Notes under the pieces: model-generated
Told to the model about the DNA's origin: nothing
The model's input: only the letters and a program-made list of their open reading frames with translations
The model's database searches: none
Shown here: piece by piece, positions 56,622 through 64,000 of the stretch
Layout: each line of letters opens with the position of its first letter
Position numbering within the stretch: the stretch's first letter is position 1
NCBI GenBank assembly: GCA_965277415.1
Contig: CBDICS010000022.1
Span: 43,187-107,186, forward strand
Direction: 5' to 3'
Origin: JAHDHW01 sp965277415
Lineage (GTDB): Bacteria > Bacteroidota > Bacteroidia > Chitinophagales > Saprospiraceae
DNA length: 64,000 nucleotides
Made by a program: the position numbers and the translations under genes

Positions 56622-59123
56622 ATGAATGCGTTCAAGATTTTATTTTCTTTAGCCCTTTCCTTTTTTTACCATTGCTCTTATTGCCAAGAGGTTCCAATTC
56701 TCAATTACTCAATAGATATCAATGGCCAGGTACAATTAGAAGTAGCTTCTTCTGAAAACCAATATTACATTTTGAATGTCAGGCATAGTCCTACTGGGGA
56801 TTTTGAATTATCAACTTCCCTGACCTTAGGAGAAGCAGGAACGACGATCATATCAGAGTCTCTGGAAAGTTATCCAATTGAACACTATCAAGTCCTAGAA
56901 TACCTTACTGCAATACCAGAAGATACAGATGGAGATGGCGTTCATGATCTGATTGAGTTTCTGGATCCACCAACAAAAAGTCCACTCAACTTTGCTGATC
57001 CAATACCCTTTGTCGATGGAACAGTTATGATAGATAATATGTCGACCTTCAAAGAGTTGTCAATTGCGGATGAGGAAATTCCCTGGGCTCCTTTTTTAGA
57101 TGATCAGGAATTCGCAAAATTTGTAATAATAGATATAGAAACAGACGATCCAAAACTTTATTTTATAAATACTGAAACGCATTATACGCATCAAGCTTTT
57201 GGGGATGCCATAGGCATTAATGCTTGGGCTAGTAATGTTGTCAAAGGCGAAATCGTCTACTATCCTACTGTTGTAGCTAATAATGGGACTTTAGGATTAT
57301 TTGCATTTAATTTCACCTTTGGCGATTTACAAGAATTTGATATTACTCAGAAGGCACACGAATTGATCGCTTCGAATATGCCTTTTCTAAAAAACAATTT
57401 ATCCTTTTTCGTTTTATCTGATAATCAAACTCAATTTGAACAAGATCAGAATCTTTATGATAATTCTAGAATCCCTATACTTTTTGAATCTGAGATTTAT
57501 GCGGACATTGACTATTTAGCATTAAATGTAGCAGAAGGATTTGGCTTTTTCCGTTTGATGAATTTAGATGAAACACCAAACTCAAGAGATGTGGTATTAT
57601 ATGAAAATATACCGAATTCATTACCACGCGTTGGAGGCATCATGACCTCTTTTATTCAAACACCTTTATCACATGTAAATTTGAGAGCAATACAAGACAA
57701 TGTTCCCAATGCTTTCATACGTGATCCATTATTGGTTGATTCCATTTCGGATTTACTTGGTAATTATATTTATTACAGAGTTGAGCAGGGTGAATATTAT
57801 ATAAGAGAAGCAACATTTGAAGAAGTTAATGACTGGTTTGAAGAAATTCGTCCCGATGGAGCACAAATTCCCGAACTGAATTTATCCTACACCTCTATCT
57901 TACCATTGGAAGAAATCAGCTTTGACATGTCGGATGGCTTTGGAGCAAAATGTACAAATGTAGCCACTATGAGAACTTTTGGTTTTCCTGAGGGCACAAT
58001 ACCCGATGGCTTTGGAATCCCCTTTTATTTTTATCAGGAGTTTATGGCCTACAATGGTTTTTTTGATGATATAGAAATCATGATTGCCGACCCCAACTTT
58101 CAATCTGATTTGGATACCCGCATTCTTATGCTTAAAAACTTAAGGGACAATATCAAGGCGGCCGATATGCCAGACTGGATGTTAGCAGAATTACAAACCA
58201 TGCAAGAATCCTTTCCCGAAGGTACTTCTATTCGATGTCGTTCTAGTACTAATAATGAAGATTTGCCTGGCTTTAGCGGTGCTGGTTTATATACTTCAAA
58301 AACACAACATCCGGATGAAGGGCATATTTCCAAATCTATTAAGCAGGTGTATGCCAGTATGTGGAATTTTAGAGCCTATGATGAAAGAGACTTTTATAGA
58401 GTAGACCAGTATATTGCTTCTATGGGCGTTTTGTGCCATCCGAATTATACAGATGAAAAAGCGAATGGTGTTGGTGTAAGTACCGATCCTATCTATCAGA
58501 CAGAAAATACTTTTTATTTAAATACCCAATTAGGGGAAGATTTGGTTACGAACCCTGATCTCTTTTCTATTCCAGAAGAAATTTTATTGGATAGGATTCC
58601 TGTTACTGATGATGATTATGTTGTTATTCGACGATCCAACCTTGTTCCTAGTAATGTGCTAATTATGGAAGAAAATTTCTTAGATGAAATAAGAGATTAT
58701 TTATCCACTATTCATGACGAATTTGCAATATTATATGATGCTGTTGGAAATGAAGCGTTTGCGATGGATATTGAATACAAAATAACAAGTGATAACCAAT
58801 TGATTATTAAACAAGCCCGTCCTTGGGCATCTTACTGGTCAGAACTTGATCCAATTTTATCTGTACAAGATGATCTGAAAAAAGTCAGCGTGAAATATTT
58901 TCCAAACCCGGTTGACAATCATCTAAGTATTCAATGTGACTGTGATGCTACTACAATAATAATCACCAATTTGGCAGGTCAAGTCCTGATAAAACAAAGA
59001 GCAGATTTAAAAAATTCAACTTTACAAATTCCGACCAAGATATTACCTAGTGGGATTTACCTGATTCATGGTATGGGTTCAAATGGTAAGCCCTATTTTG
59101 TAAAGAAATTTATCAAAGTGTAA
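56622..59123 (+). CDS. secreted protein with PEP synthase/PPDK-type ATP-grasp domain and T9SS type A signal
   Basis: Signal peptide (MNAFKILFSLALSFFYHCSYCQ), a beta-rich region, and a calcium-loop-like DTDGDGVHDLIEF (approx. 105-117). A long middle domain includes PRVGGIMTSFIQTPLSHVNLRA, like the phosphohistidine-domain style of PPDK. The PPDK N-terminal ATP-grasp domain (approx. 430-745) has IRCRSSTNNEDLPGFSGAGLYTS and YASMWNFRAYDERDFYR. The end (YFPNPVDNHLSIQC...LPSGIYLIHG) is a T9SS type A signal. An ATP-using domain on an exported protein is unusual. Its stop TAA is also the MITE target. Confidence 0.82.
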   Translation: MNAFKILFSLALSFFYHCSYCQEVPILNYSIDINGQVQLEVASSENQYYILNVRHSPTGDFELSTSLTLGEAGTTIISESLESYPIEHYQVLEYLTAIPEDTDGDGVHDLIEFLDPPTKSPLNFADPIPFVDGTVMIDNMSTFKELSIADEEIPWAPFLDDQEFAKFVIIDIETDDPKLYFINTETHYTHQAFGDAIGINAWASNVVKGEIVYYPTVVANNGTLGLFAFNFTFGDLQEFDITQKAHELIASNMPFLKNNLSFFVLSDNQTQFEQDQNLYDNSRIPILFESEIYADIDYLALNVAEGFGFFRLMNLDETPNSRDVVLYENIPNSLPRVGGIMTSFIQTPLSHVNLRAIQDNVPNAFIRDPLLVDSISDLLGNYIYYRVEQGEYYIREATFEEVNDWFEEIRPDGAQIPELNLSYTSILPLEEISFDMSDGFGAKCTNVATMRTFGFPEGTIPDGFGIPFYFYQEFMAYNGFFDDIEIMIADPNFQSDLDTRILMLKNLRDNIKAADMPDWMLAELQTMQESFPEGTSIRCRSSTNNEDLPGFSGAGLYTSKTQHPDEGHISKSIKQVYASMWNFRAYDERDFYRVDQYIASMGVLCHPNYTDEKANGVGVSTDPIYQTENTFYLNTQLGEDLVTNPDLFSIPEEILLDRIPVTDDDYVVIRRSNLVPSNVLIMEENFLDEIRDYLSTIHDEFAILYDAVGNEAFAMDIEYKITSDNQLIIKQARPWASYWSELDPILSVQDDLKKVSVKYFPNPVDNHLSIQCDCDATTIIITNLAGQVLIKQRADLKNSTLQIPTKILPSGIYLIHGMGSNGKPYFVKKFIKV

Positions 59124-59283
59124 GAGCCTGTTTAAAAATTATTAGCTGGGCTGCAAAAACGTCTTTTTCGCCCACTCTGCGGCTTTTCGATTACAATAGC
59201 TAAGGCTATTCCAATCGAAAAGAGCCTTGATTGGTCATAAAATCCTGTTTTTTCGCCTAAGCGAACAAAATTTAAACAGGCTC
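59124..59283. mobile_element. MITE-like element, copy 2 (TAA duplication at a stop codon)
   Basis: Ends GAGCCTGTTTAAA (59124-59136) and its exact complement (59271-59283), with TAA on both sides (59121-59123 and 59284-59286). The left TAA is the stop codon of the upstream gene, so the insertion duplicated it without harming the protein. The interior has a palindrome CTTTTCGATT...AATCGAAAAG. Terminal sequence, size (160 bp) and target match the element at 5152-5305, while the interiors differ. Confidence 0.78.
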
Positions 59284-59355
59284 TAATAGTGAAGAAGTTG
59301 TTCAACTTAGAGATTTTTGAAGTGTGACTTTTGAAGATATTTTTTTTATACCTTA

Positions 59356-59518
59356 GTACAGCGTAAATTAAGTAGTGGCCGGTTTATGTCTAATGAATTT
59401 TTAGTCTAATCGAGGAGCCCCCGGAACCTGATAGCCTTAGCTATCAAGGTGAGGATGCGACGAAGAGTAGGCTAGAAAGGCATAGACAGAAATAGACAAT
59501 ATTTAGTTTACGATGTAC
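59356..59518. mobile_element. 163-bp non-autonomous element with IS630-like ends
   Basis: The left end GTACAGCGTAAATTA (59356-59370) matches the complement of the right end (GTACATCGTAAACTA) at 13 of 15 positions, and both resemble the ends of the neighbouring IS630 (GTACATYGTGTAA). TTA flanks it at 59353-59355 and 59519-59521. The interior has a GATAGCcttaGCTATC hairpin. It directly abuts the IS element, sharing one TTA. Confidence 0.65.
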
Positions 59519-59539
59519 TTAGTACATCGTGTAAAAAGT

Positions 59540-60256
59540 TTATTCGTATTTTGAATTTAGCGAATTTACCTCAGAATACCTCCTGTTGAGTTTTTTACGA
59601 GCTTGTTCTTGAGTAAATTGCCAATTTATTTTGATGCCCTTTAGGGAACGTTCTTTGAAAAATGTCAACACTTCGGATTCGAGTTTTTTCATACATGGAA
59701 TTCTTCGATTTAAACATTGTCGCGATAAAGCGGAGAATTCTATTTCGATCATGTTAAGCCAAGAAGCACTCTTGGGAGTAAAAATGAATTCTATTTTCTT
59801 AGTGAGACTTGCTGCTACTTCAGCTTCAAACTCTTGATAAAAGGAATCGTATCCATGGGTATTTAAATTATCTAAAACAATCTTTATCTTTTTAGCATTT
59901 GGATATAATTCACAAAGTTCTTTCATAAATAGAGCAAACTCTTTCTTCCTTCGCTGCTTTTTAACATGTGCAAACCTTTGGCCTGTTAAAGGTTCAATCG
60001 CTGCTAAAACACAGCAAGAACCATGTTTAGAATAAATGTAATTTTCTTTCGCTACTTGCCCTGGTTTCATTGCCAAACCTTCAATTTTGTCTCCTATTAA
60101 AAAGCAGGGACGTTCATCGAAGCACACCACAGGGTAGTTTGCATCATATGGTAGTAAATACAAACGAAGAATAATCTCTAGTCGAGCTAAAAACCTTGCA
60201 GTTACTTTTCTGATACACCATTGCCTTTTTCGGTGAGGCTGTAATTCATTTTTTTT
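59540..60256 (-). CDS. IS630 transposase, second frame (DDE catalytic part)
   Basis: Joined to the first frame by -1 slippage at the A8 run, it continues NELQPHRKRQWCIRKVTARF and carries the DDE triad: VVCFDERPC (first D), KIVLDNLNTHG (second D), and SASWLNMIEIEFSAL (E). An internal ATG at 60163 would give 207 residues. All catalytic residues are present, so the element may be active. Confidence 0.87.
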   Translation of the reverse strand, partial: KKNELQPHRKRQWCIRKVTARFLARLEIILRLYLLPYDANYPVVCFDERPCFLIGDKIEGLAMKPGQVAKENYIYSKHGSCCVLAAIEPLTGQRFAHVKKQRRKKEFALFMKELCELYPNAKKIKIVLDNLNTHGYDSFYQEFEAEVAASLTKKIEFIFTPKSASWLNMIEIEFSALSRQCLNRRIPCMKKLESEVLTFFKERSLKGIKINWQFTQEQARKKLNRRYSEVNSLNSKYE

Positions 60257-60663
60257 AGAATGATACCAACCTGCTTAAATGAAATCGAGTCTACTATCTC
60301 TAGTTCGACGATCTTGTCGGCTAATAATCGAAGGCTCCAACGTGCATATCCTTTTGGAGGATCACTACAGGCAATTGCTGTAATTTTTGCTCGGTCTTCT
60401 CCACTTAATCCGACAGGCCGACCACAACGTGGTTTATCATTTAAGAAGATTAACCCTTCTTCTTTATAGTAATCGGCCCACCTTTTAGCTGTCTTTTGAG
60501 ATATGTTTAGTAGATCACAAACCGATTCATACGTTTTCCCTCGATGGAGCTCCAGTAAACCGAGTACTCGATTTTGCTTACGAACCTTCATCATGCCTTT
60601 TGATAAAAGACTCTCTAGGTAATTATAATCTTTAACCGATAATTTAACGTGTTGCTTTTTCAT
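60202..60663 (-). CDS. IS630 transposase, first frame (helix-turn-helix part)
   Basis: The 153-residue product has tandem helix-turn-helix segments (KTYESVCDLLNISQKTAKRWADYYKEEG and RWSLRLLADKIVE...FKQVGIILKK) and the GRPVGLS linker typical of IS630 transposases. The true continuation (LKKNELQPHRKRQWC) is in the -1 frame, reached at an A8 run (60249-60256, minus strand AAAAAAAA). This frame alone ends in NYSLTEKGNGVSEK and is probably the shorter product or DNA-binding regulator. Confidence 0.88.
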   Translation of the reverse strand: MKKQHVKLSVKDYNYLESLLSKGMMKVRKQNRVLGLLELHRGKTYESVCDLLNISQKTAKRWADYYKEEGLIFLNDKPRCGRPVGLSGEDRAKITAIACSDPPKGYARWSLRLLADKIVELEIVDSISFKQVGIILKKMNYSLTEKGNGVSEK

Positions 60664-60747
60664 AGGTCTTCTCTTTTGAAAACCAAAATACGCAATTATT
60701 TATTACACAATGTACTTAGCATACTACAAAAAACGACTGTATCACAG

Positions 60748-61566
60748 ATGAAAAAAATATTAGATTGGCAAGAAAAGCGAATAGTCAATATTTTTGATGA
60801 AGTAAATTTATGGACTGCACCATTCGGTAGATTATTATTAGATAACATACCTATGAAGAAAGGTATGACTATAGTGGACATAGGTTTTGGAACAGGCTTC
60901 CCATTAATAGAATTAAGCCAAAGATTTGGAGAAGACAGCAAAATATATGGCATAGATATATGGAAAGCAGCAATAGAAAGAACGAAGCAAAAAATAGAAA
61001 CACTTGAATTAAAAAATATAGAAATAATAGAAGAAAGTGCTTCAAAAATAAAAATTGCAGACCAGACAATAGACTTGATCACTTCGAATTTAGGCGTGAA
61101 TAATTTTGAAGATCGAATACAAGTATATTCTGAAATTTATAGGATATTAAAACCTGGTGGAAGATTATCAATCACAACAAATCCAATTGGAACGTTTAAG
61201 GAATTGTTCAATCTATTTGAGGATACAATAAAGGAAATGAGCTTAGAGGAAGAATTGATAAGACTAAAGGATTATATAGCTAATAGAAATACTGAAGATC
61301 AGATTATTGATGAATTTAAGCAAAGTAATTTAAGATTCGTAAAGCGGCAATCGGACTTAGCATGTATCAGGCTTATGGATTCGAAAAGTCTATTGAATCA
61401 TAGTTTAGTCAGAATAGGATTTAGAGAAGGATGGGATAAAATCATTCGGGAAGAAAAAAGAGACCTGTTTTATAGCAATTTATGTATTAAATTAGATAAC
61501 GAGGTCAAGGAAAAAGGCGAGTTTAAAATGACAATACCTCTACTCTATTTGGAATTTGAGAAATAA
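60748..61566 (+). CDS. class I SAM-dependent methyltransferase
   Basis: Start at 60748 (MKKILDWQEKRIVNIFDEV) is chosen because the frame upstream runs into the IS630 terminal repeat. Motif I VDIGFGTGFPLIEL (approx. 41-54), IYGIDIW (motif II), DLITSNLGVNNF (motif IV) and LKPGGRLSITTNP identify a Rossmann-fold methyltransferase of 272 residues. The C-terminal about 90 residues are a family-specific cap. The substrate is unknown. The IS lies directly upstream and may have replaced its promoter. Confidence 0.85.
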   Translation: MKKILDWQEKRIVNIFDEVNLWTAPFGRLLLDNIPMKKGMTIVDIGFGTGFPLIELSQRFGEDSKIYGIDIWKAAIERTKQKIETLELKNIEIIEESASKIKIADQTIDLITSNLGVNNFEDRIQVYSEIYRILKPGGRLSITTNPIGTFKELFNLFEDTIKEMSLEEELIRLKDYIANRNTEDQIIDEFKQSNLRFVKRQSDLACIRLMDSKSLLNHSLVRIGFREGWDKIIREEKRDLFYSNLCIKLDNEVKEKGEFKMTIPLLYLEFEK

Positions 61567-61567
61567 G

Positions 61568-62446
61568 CTAACTACCTAATTTTTTGAAATCAGCCTTCAA
61601 GGACACAAAGAAATTAACTAGCCCCAGGTAAATATCTTTAAGCACTCCATTTTTATTGTACTCATTGCCTGGCACACCCAATTCCTCGACGGCTTCGTGA
61701 TCAGGTGAATAAGACCCGAATAGTCTATCCCAAAATATAAATGTGCTTCCAAAGTTTTTCCCGTAATGCTTTCGTTTATTAGAATGGTGCAAGCGATGCG
61801 CTGCTGGCGATACCAATATATACTTTCCAATCCATCCCCAATTTGACTTAAGGGCTGAATGAAGGAAGCACTGATGAATCTCGGATAATACTTTTACGAC
61901 TAAGTACATTTCAACAGAGCCAAAAATCGCAAAAGGAATCACATCAACCATTCTTTTTATAGCTGTTTCCAGAAAGTGCCCTCTAAACCTTGTAAGCATA
62001 CAAAACTCGGTTGCGGAATGGTGAAATTCATGAAGTGTCCAAAGCGTATTAAATCTATGAAACAAGAAATGGCTGAAATAATTTTTAAAATCTGATATTA
62101 AAAACAATACTACAAACTGTAATGTTACGTGATCAATCGTATAAATCAAATCAAAATTTGTAGCATTATAGATTAATCTAGCCAAGAGATGAAAAAGGCC
62201 AAAGGACAAAAGTATAGTTATTAAATTATAAAAATTAAAGACATCCAATAGGAAAAAAACGACATCTGTTCTAACTGTCTTTTCAAACCCTACTATCTTT
62301 TTTATAGACGATTTCTTCCAACCTACAATTAGAAACTCAAGCAATAAGATTAAGGGAATAATAGCAAAATAATACCCTATTATCTCAATATTGAATACAT
62401 CAAATGCTCTTAGAAGTTTGTTGTATATAGCTGTGATGAATTCCAT
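61568..62446 (-). CDS. sterol desaturase / fatty acid hydroxylase-family membrane protein
   Basis: The 292-residue protein has four or more hydrophobic helices and the conserved His clusters of the di-iron family: HFLFH (approx. 125-129), HEFHH (approx. 138-142), HQCFLH and SPAAHRLHH. A conserved NFGSTFIFWDRLFGSY stretch follows. It should hydroxylate or desaturate a lipid in the membrane using oxygen; substrate unknown. It is convergent with the methyltransferase, 1 bp between stops. Confidence 0.9.
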   Translation of the reverse strand: MEFITAIYNKLLRAFDVFNIEIIGYYFAIIPLILLLEFLIVGWKKSSIKKIVGFEKTVRTDVVFFLLDVFNFYNLITILLSFGLFHLLARLIYNATNFDLIYTIDHVTLQFVVLFLISDFKNYFSHFLFHRFNTLWTLHEFHHSATEFCMLTRFRGHFLETAIKRMVDVIPFAIFGSVEMYLVVKVLSEIHQCFLHSALKSNWGWIGKYILVSPAAHRLHHSNKRKHYGKNFGSTFIFWDRLFGSYSPDHEAVEELGVPGNEYNKNGVLKDIYLGLVNFFVSLKADFKKLGS

Positions 62447-62790
62447 TTATAGCAAAATGTATTTAAGGATCAGTAATCTGATAGCAAAAATAGTAAAAGC
62501 TATTGACTTATATTATATCTTGAATAGGATTCAAAGTTTACTCGATTATAGTTGCTCTATTTCCGGCAATAATGGTATTTCAAGACCTCTAATCATATCA
62601 AGCAGAGAAGTTTAGAAAGTAATAACTCGTCTTGATCAATAAAATATCAAATAAAAAACTTGTCCAAATGTCATCAGCCAAGTAGCAAATAATATTCGGA
62701 CAAGTATTGAGATTATAGCTTTATACTGACCTTGATTGATTTGGGAAAATAAATGTACTTCGCATCAGATATATAATTAAGTTCCTACCC
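62447..62790. other. intergenic region
   Basis: About 340 bp between two leftward genes. No RNA gene or convincing open frame is seen. It must hold the promoter of the hydroxylase gene and the end of the lipoprotein transcript. Confidence 0.4.
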
Positions 62791-63393
62791 TTAAGGGCAA
62801 GGCAACTCCGCTGTATCTGATAAATGTGCACAGACGCCACTAGAATCGTAGATCCACATATTGGTGATAACATAGTTAAAACCATCAAGGTCAAGTACTT
62901 GAAAAGGGATAGCAACACTCGAACCAAAACATCCTTCATTTGCTGGTCGGTAACCTCCTTCAGCAAGTACATATGTAATTACATCATTTCCAATTACTTG
63001 GTTTTGGATCACTTTAACATGAATGTTTTTAGTATCATTAGCCAAATAAGAATATTGACTATTATACCAACAAGGGCCTCCCGAATTATTTTGATTGAAT
63101 TCATGTGAATAAATTTCACAGCAAAAACTATCATCTGTGCGTTCTGCACTAAGGGCATTCCCGTTATTGGCTTCACTGCTAAGTATTTCATGAGTAATAG
63201 GCGTTTTTAGAAATTTCTCATAATCCTCAGAAGACAAATCCATTTCATCTAGAACTTCTTGAAAGGATTGGTCAACTTCTGTTGTTTGACTTGCTTGTTC
63301 TTCTTCATGAATTGTTTCTTTTTGGCATGAGGTAAAGCAGATTCCGAAAGAAACGAATAATAGGAAACATAATTTTAATACTTTGTTTTTCAT
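62791..63393 (-). CDS. lipoprotein of unknown function
   Basis: The 200-residue protein has a lipobox signal (MKNKVLKLCFLLFVSFGICFTSC-Q). An acidic helical region (approx. 27-75, VDQSFQEVLDEMDLSSEDYEK) follows, and a Cys-containing C-terminal domain (FCCEIYSHEFNQNNSGGPCW, ANEGCFG, GVCAHLS). The cysteines suggest disulphides in the periplasm or at the surface. No family recognised. Confidence 0.65.
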   Translation of the reverse strand: MKNKVLKLCFLLFVSFGICFTSCQKETIHEEEQASQTTEVDQSFQEVLDEMDLSSEDYEKFLKTPITHEILSSEANNGNALSAERTDDSFCCEIYSHEFNQNNSGGPCWYNSQYSYLANDTKNIHVKVIQNQVIGNDVITYVLAEGGYRPANEGCFGSSVAIPFQVLDLDGFNYVITNMWIYDSSGVCAHLSDTAELPCP

Positions 63394-63481
63394 TCTAATG
63401 TAATTTTAATTGTTAAATAATATCACAAATATCAATGGCCTCCAATCCATAAAAAATTACATTTTAACAAATCACTTCCAA

Positions 63482-64000
63482 TTAGTGAATTACAATAAAT
63501 CTGGTTTTCATACGTGTCTGCTCACTATGAATCATCAAACTATATACACCTACCGGCAATTGGCTTGTATTTAATTTTAATATCCCATCAAGTCTATTAT
63601 AACTATAAGCTGGTAGTCTAATCCGATTGCCAAGTGCATCAGCTAATACACAACTATGCCTATGAAAATTAAAATGCTGAGGGATCATAATCGTCACCGC
63701 ATTCCTAGCAGGATTGGGCATAGCATCTAATTTAAGGTCTTGTATAAAAGTACCCGCTAAAGTTCCCTCCCTACCACGGCCATGGGGTAAGCATTCTACT
63801 AAAGCTACATTTCCCGCTGTCTCATTTACTGTAAAGAAATCAATCCCCTCCGAGAAAGTAACCCCTCCTTTTACATCCTCAACGTTTTCTTCTGATACAC
63901 TATATAAAATGTTTCCATTAATCTCATTATAAGTATTTATTTCACAAACTTTCTCTACCTTAATTATTCCTTCTATAAACTCTACTTTCACTAGAAAAGT
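63482..64000 (-). CDS. C-terminal part of a T9SS type A sorted protein (cut by window end)
   Basis: The frame is open to the right edge, so the GTG at 63991 is not necessarily the start. The visible about 173 residues hold an acidic region and a T9SS type A signal: AMPNPARNAVTIMI, CVLADALGNRIRLP, LPVGVYSLMIHSEQTRMKTRFIV. The passenger domain is outside the window. It is 88 bp upstream of the lipoprotein gene on the same strand, possibly the same transcript. Confidence 0.65.
   Translation of the reverse strand, partial: TFLVKVEFIEGIIKVEKVCEINTYNEINGNILYSVSEENVEDVKGGVTFSEGIDFFTVNETAGNVALVECLPHGRGREGTLAGTFIQDLKLDAMPNPARNAVTIMIPQHFNFHRHSCVLADALGNRIRLPAYSYNRLDGILKLNTSQLPVGVYSLMIHSEQTRMKTRFIVIH

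Larger units (their letters stand above)
59522..60715 (-). mobile_element. IS630-family insertion sequence (1194 bp)
   Basis: Imperfect terminal repeats of 32 bp (25 identical) begin GTACATCGTGTAA (59522) and, on the other strand, GTACATTGTGTAA (ending at 60715). TTA flanks both ends (59519-59521, 60716-60718), compatible with the TA-targeted IS630 family. It encodes the transposase as two overlapping frames. The right end lies 33 bp upstream of the methyltransferase start. Confidence 0.88.

Overview
The window comes from a low-GC member of the phylum Bacteroidota, most likely a Saprospiria-type marine or sludge bacterium (taxonomy inferred). Several exported proteins end in type IX secretion (T9SS) sorting domains: type A (PNP...GxYxxxI) and the gliding-type type B (IPNVFSPxxDGxND...FDRWG...W/DG). 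Promoters fit the Bacteroidota TTG/TAnnTTTG pattern, and PKD/Ig-type adhesins, OmpA/TSP3 proteins and CotH proteins are typical of that group.

Layout. 1-2.8 kb: tail of a GH36-like alpha-galactosidase, a sodium:solute symporter, and a small membrane gene whose 5' end has been replaced by 17 copies of a heptanucleotide. 3-10.4 kb: a T9SS type B protein, a MITE, a ferredoxin-adenylate cyclase fusion, and several orphan proteins. 10.4-18.9 kb: a giant adhesin of about 2.8k residues with 15 tandem 50-residue repeats; its T9SS domain is split off by a one-base shift. 19.1-28.6 kb: a 53-residue membrane gene, an exported CotH protein, and a leftward operon for a periplasmic molybdopterin oxidoreductase of the isoquinoline 1-oxidoreductase type (Fe-S subunit, two large-subunit paralogues, a tandem NTF2 protein, an AraC regulator).

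29.6-51.7 kb is the most remarkable region. A full-length secreted RHS/YD-repeat protein (2434 residues) with a papain-like C-terminal tip and its immunity gene is followed by seven promoterless, start-less copies of the RHS core 3' end. Six carry a different C-terminal tip plus a different small membrane, lipoprotein or periplasmic immunity candidate; the seventh is decayed. Orphan immunity genes and one intact, one beheaded and several decayed antisense XRE regulators lie between the cassettes. It reads as a toxin-tip archive built by repeated recombination into the core. Several tips show zincin-like or permuted papain-like motifs, and all immunity candidates are envelope-targeted, which suggests a contact-dependent weapon acting in the periplasm.

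52-64 kb: D-Ala-D-Ala ligase, a PaaI-type thioesterase, an OmpA/TSP3 protein, a secreted protein with a pyruvate phosphate dikinase-type ATP-grasp domain, a cluster of mobile elements (two MITEs and an IS630 element with a -1 frameshift signal), a methyltransferase, a sterol-desaturase-family hydroxylase, a lipoprotein and a T9SS type A protein cut by the window end.

Single extra bases in A/T runs break at least three adjacent reading frames at 9.8-10.7 kb. These may be sequence errors or real decay and should be checked before the genes are called broken. All identifications are by reading motifs; no database search was possible.
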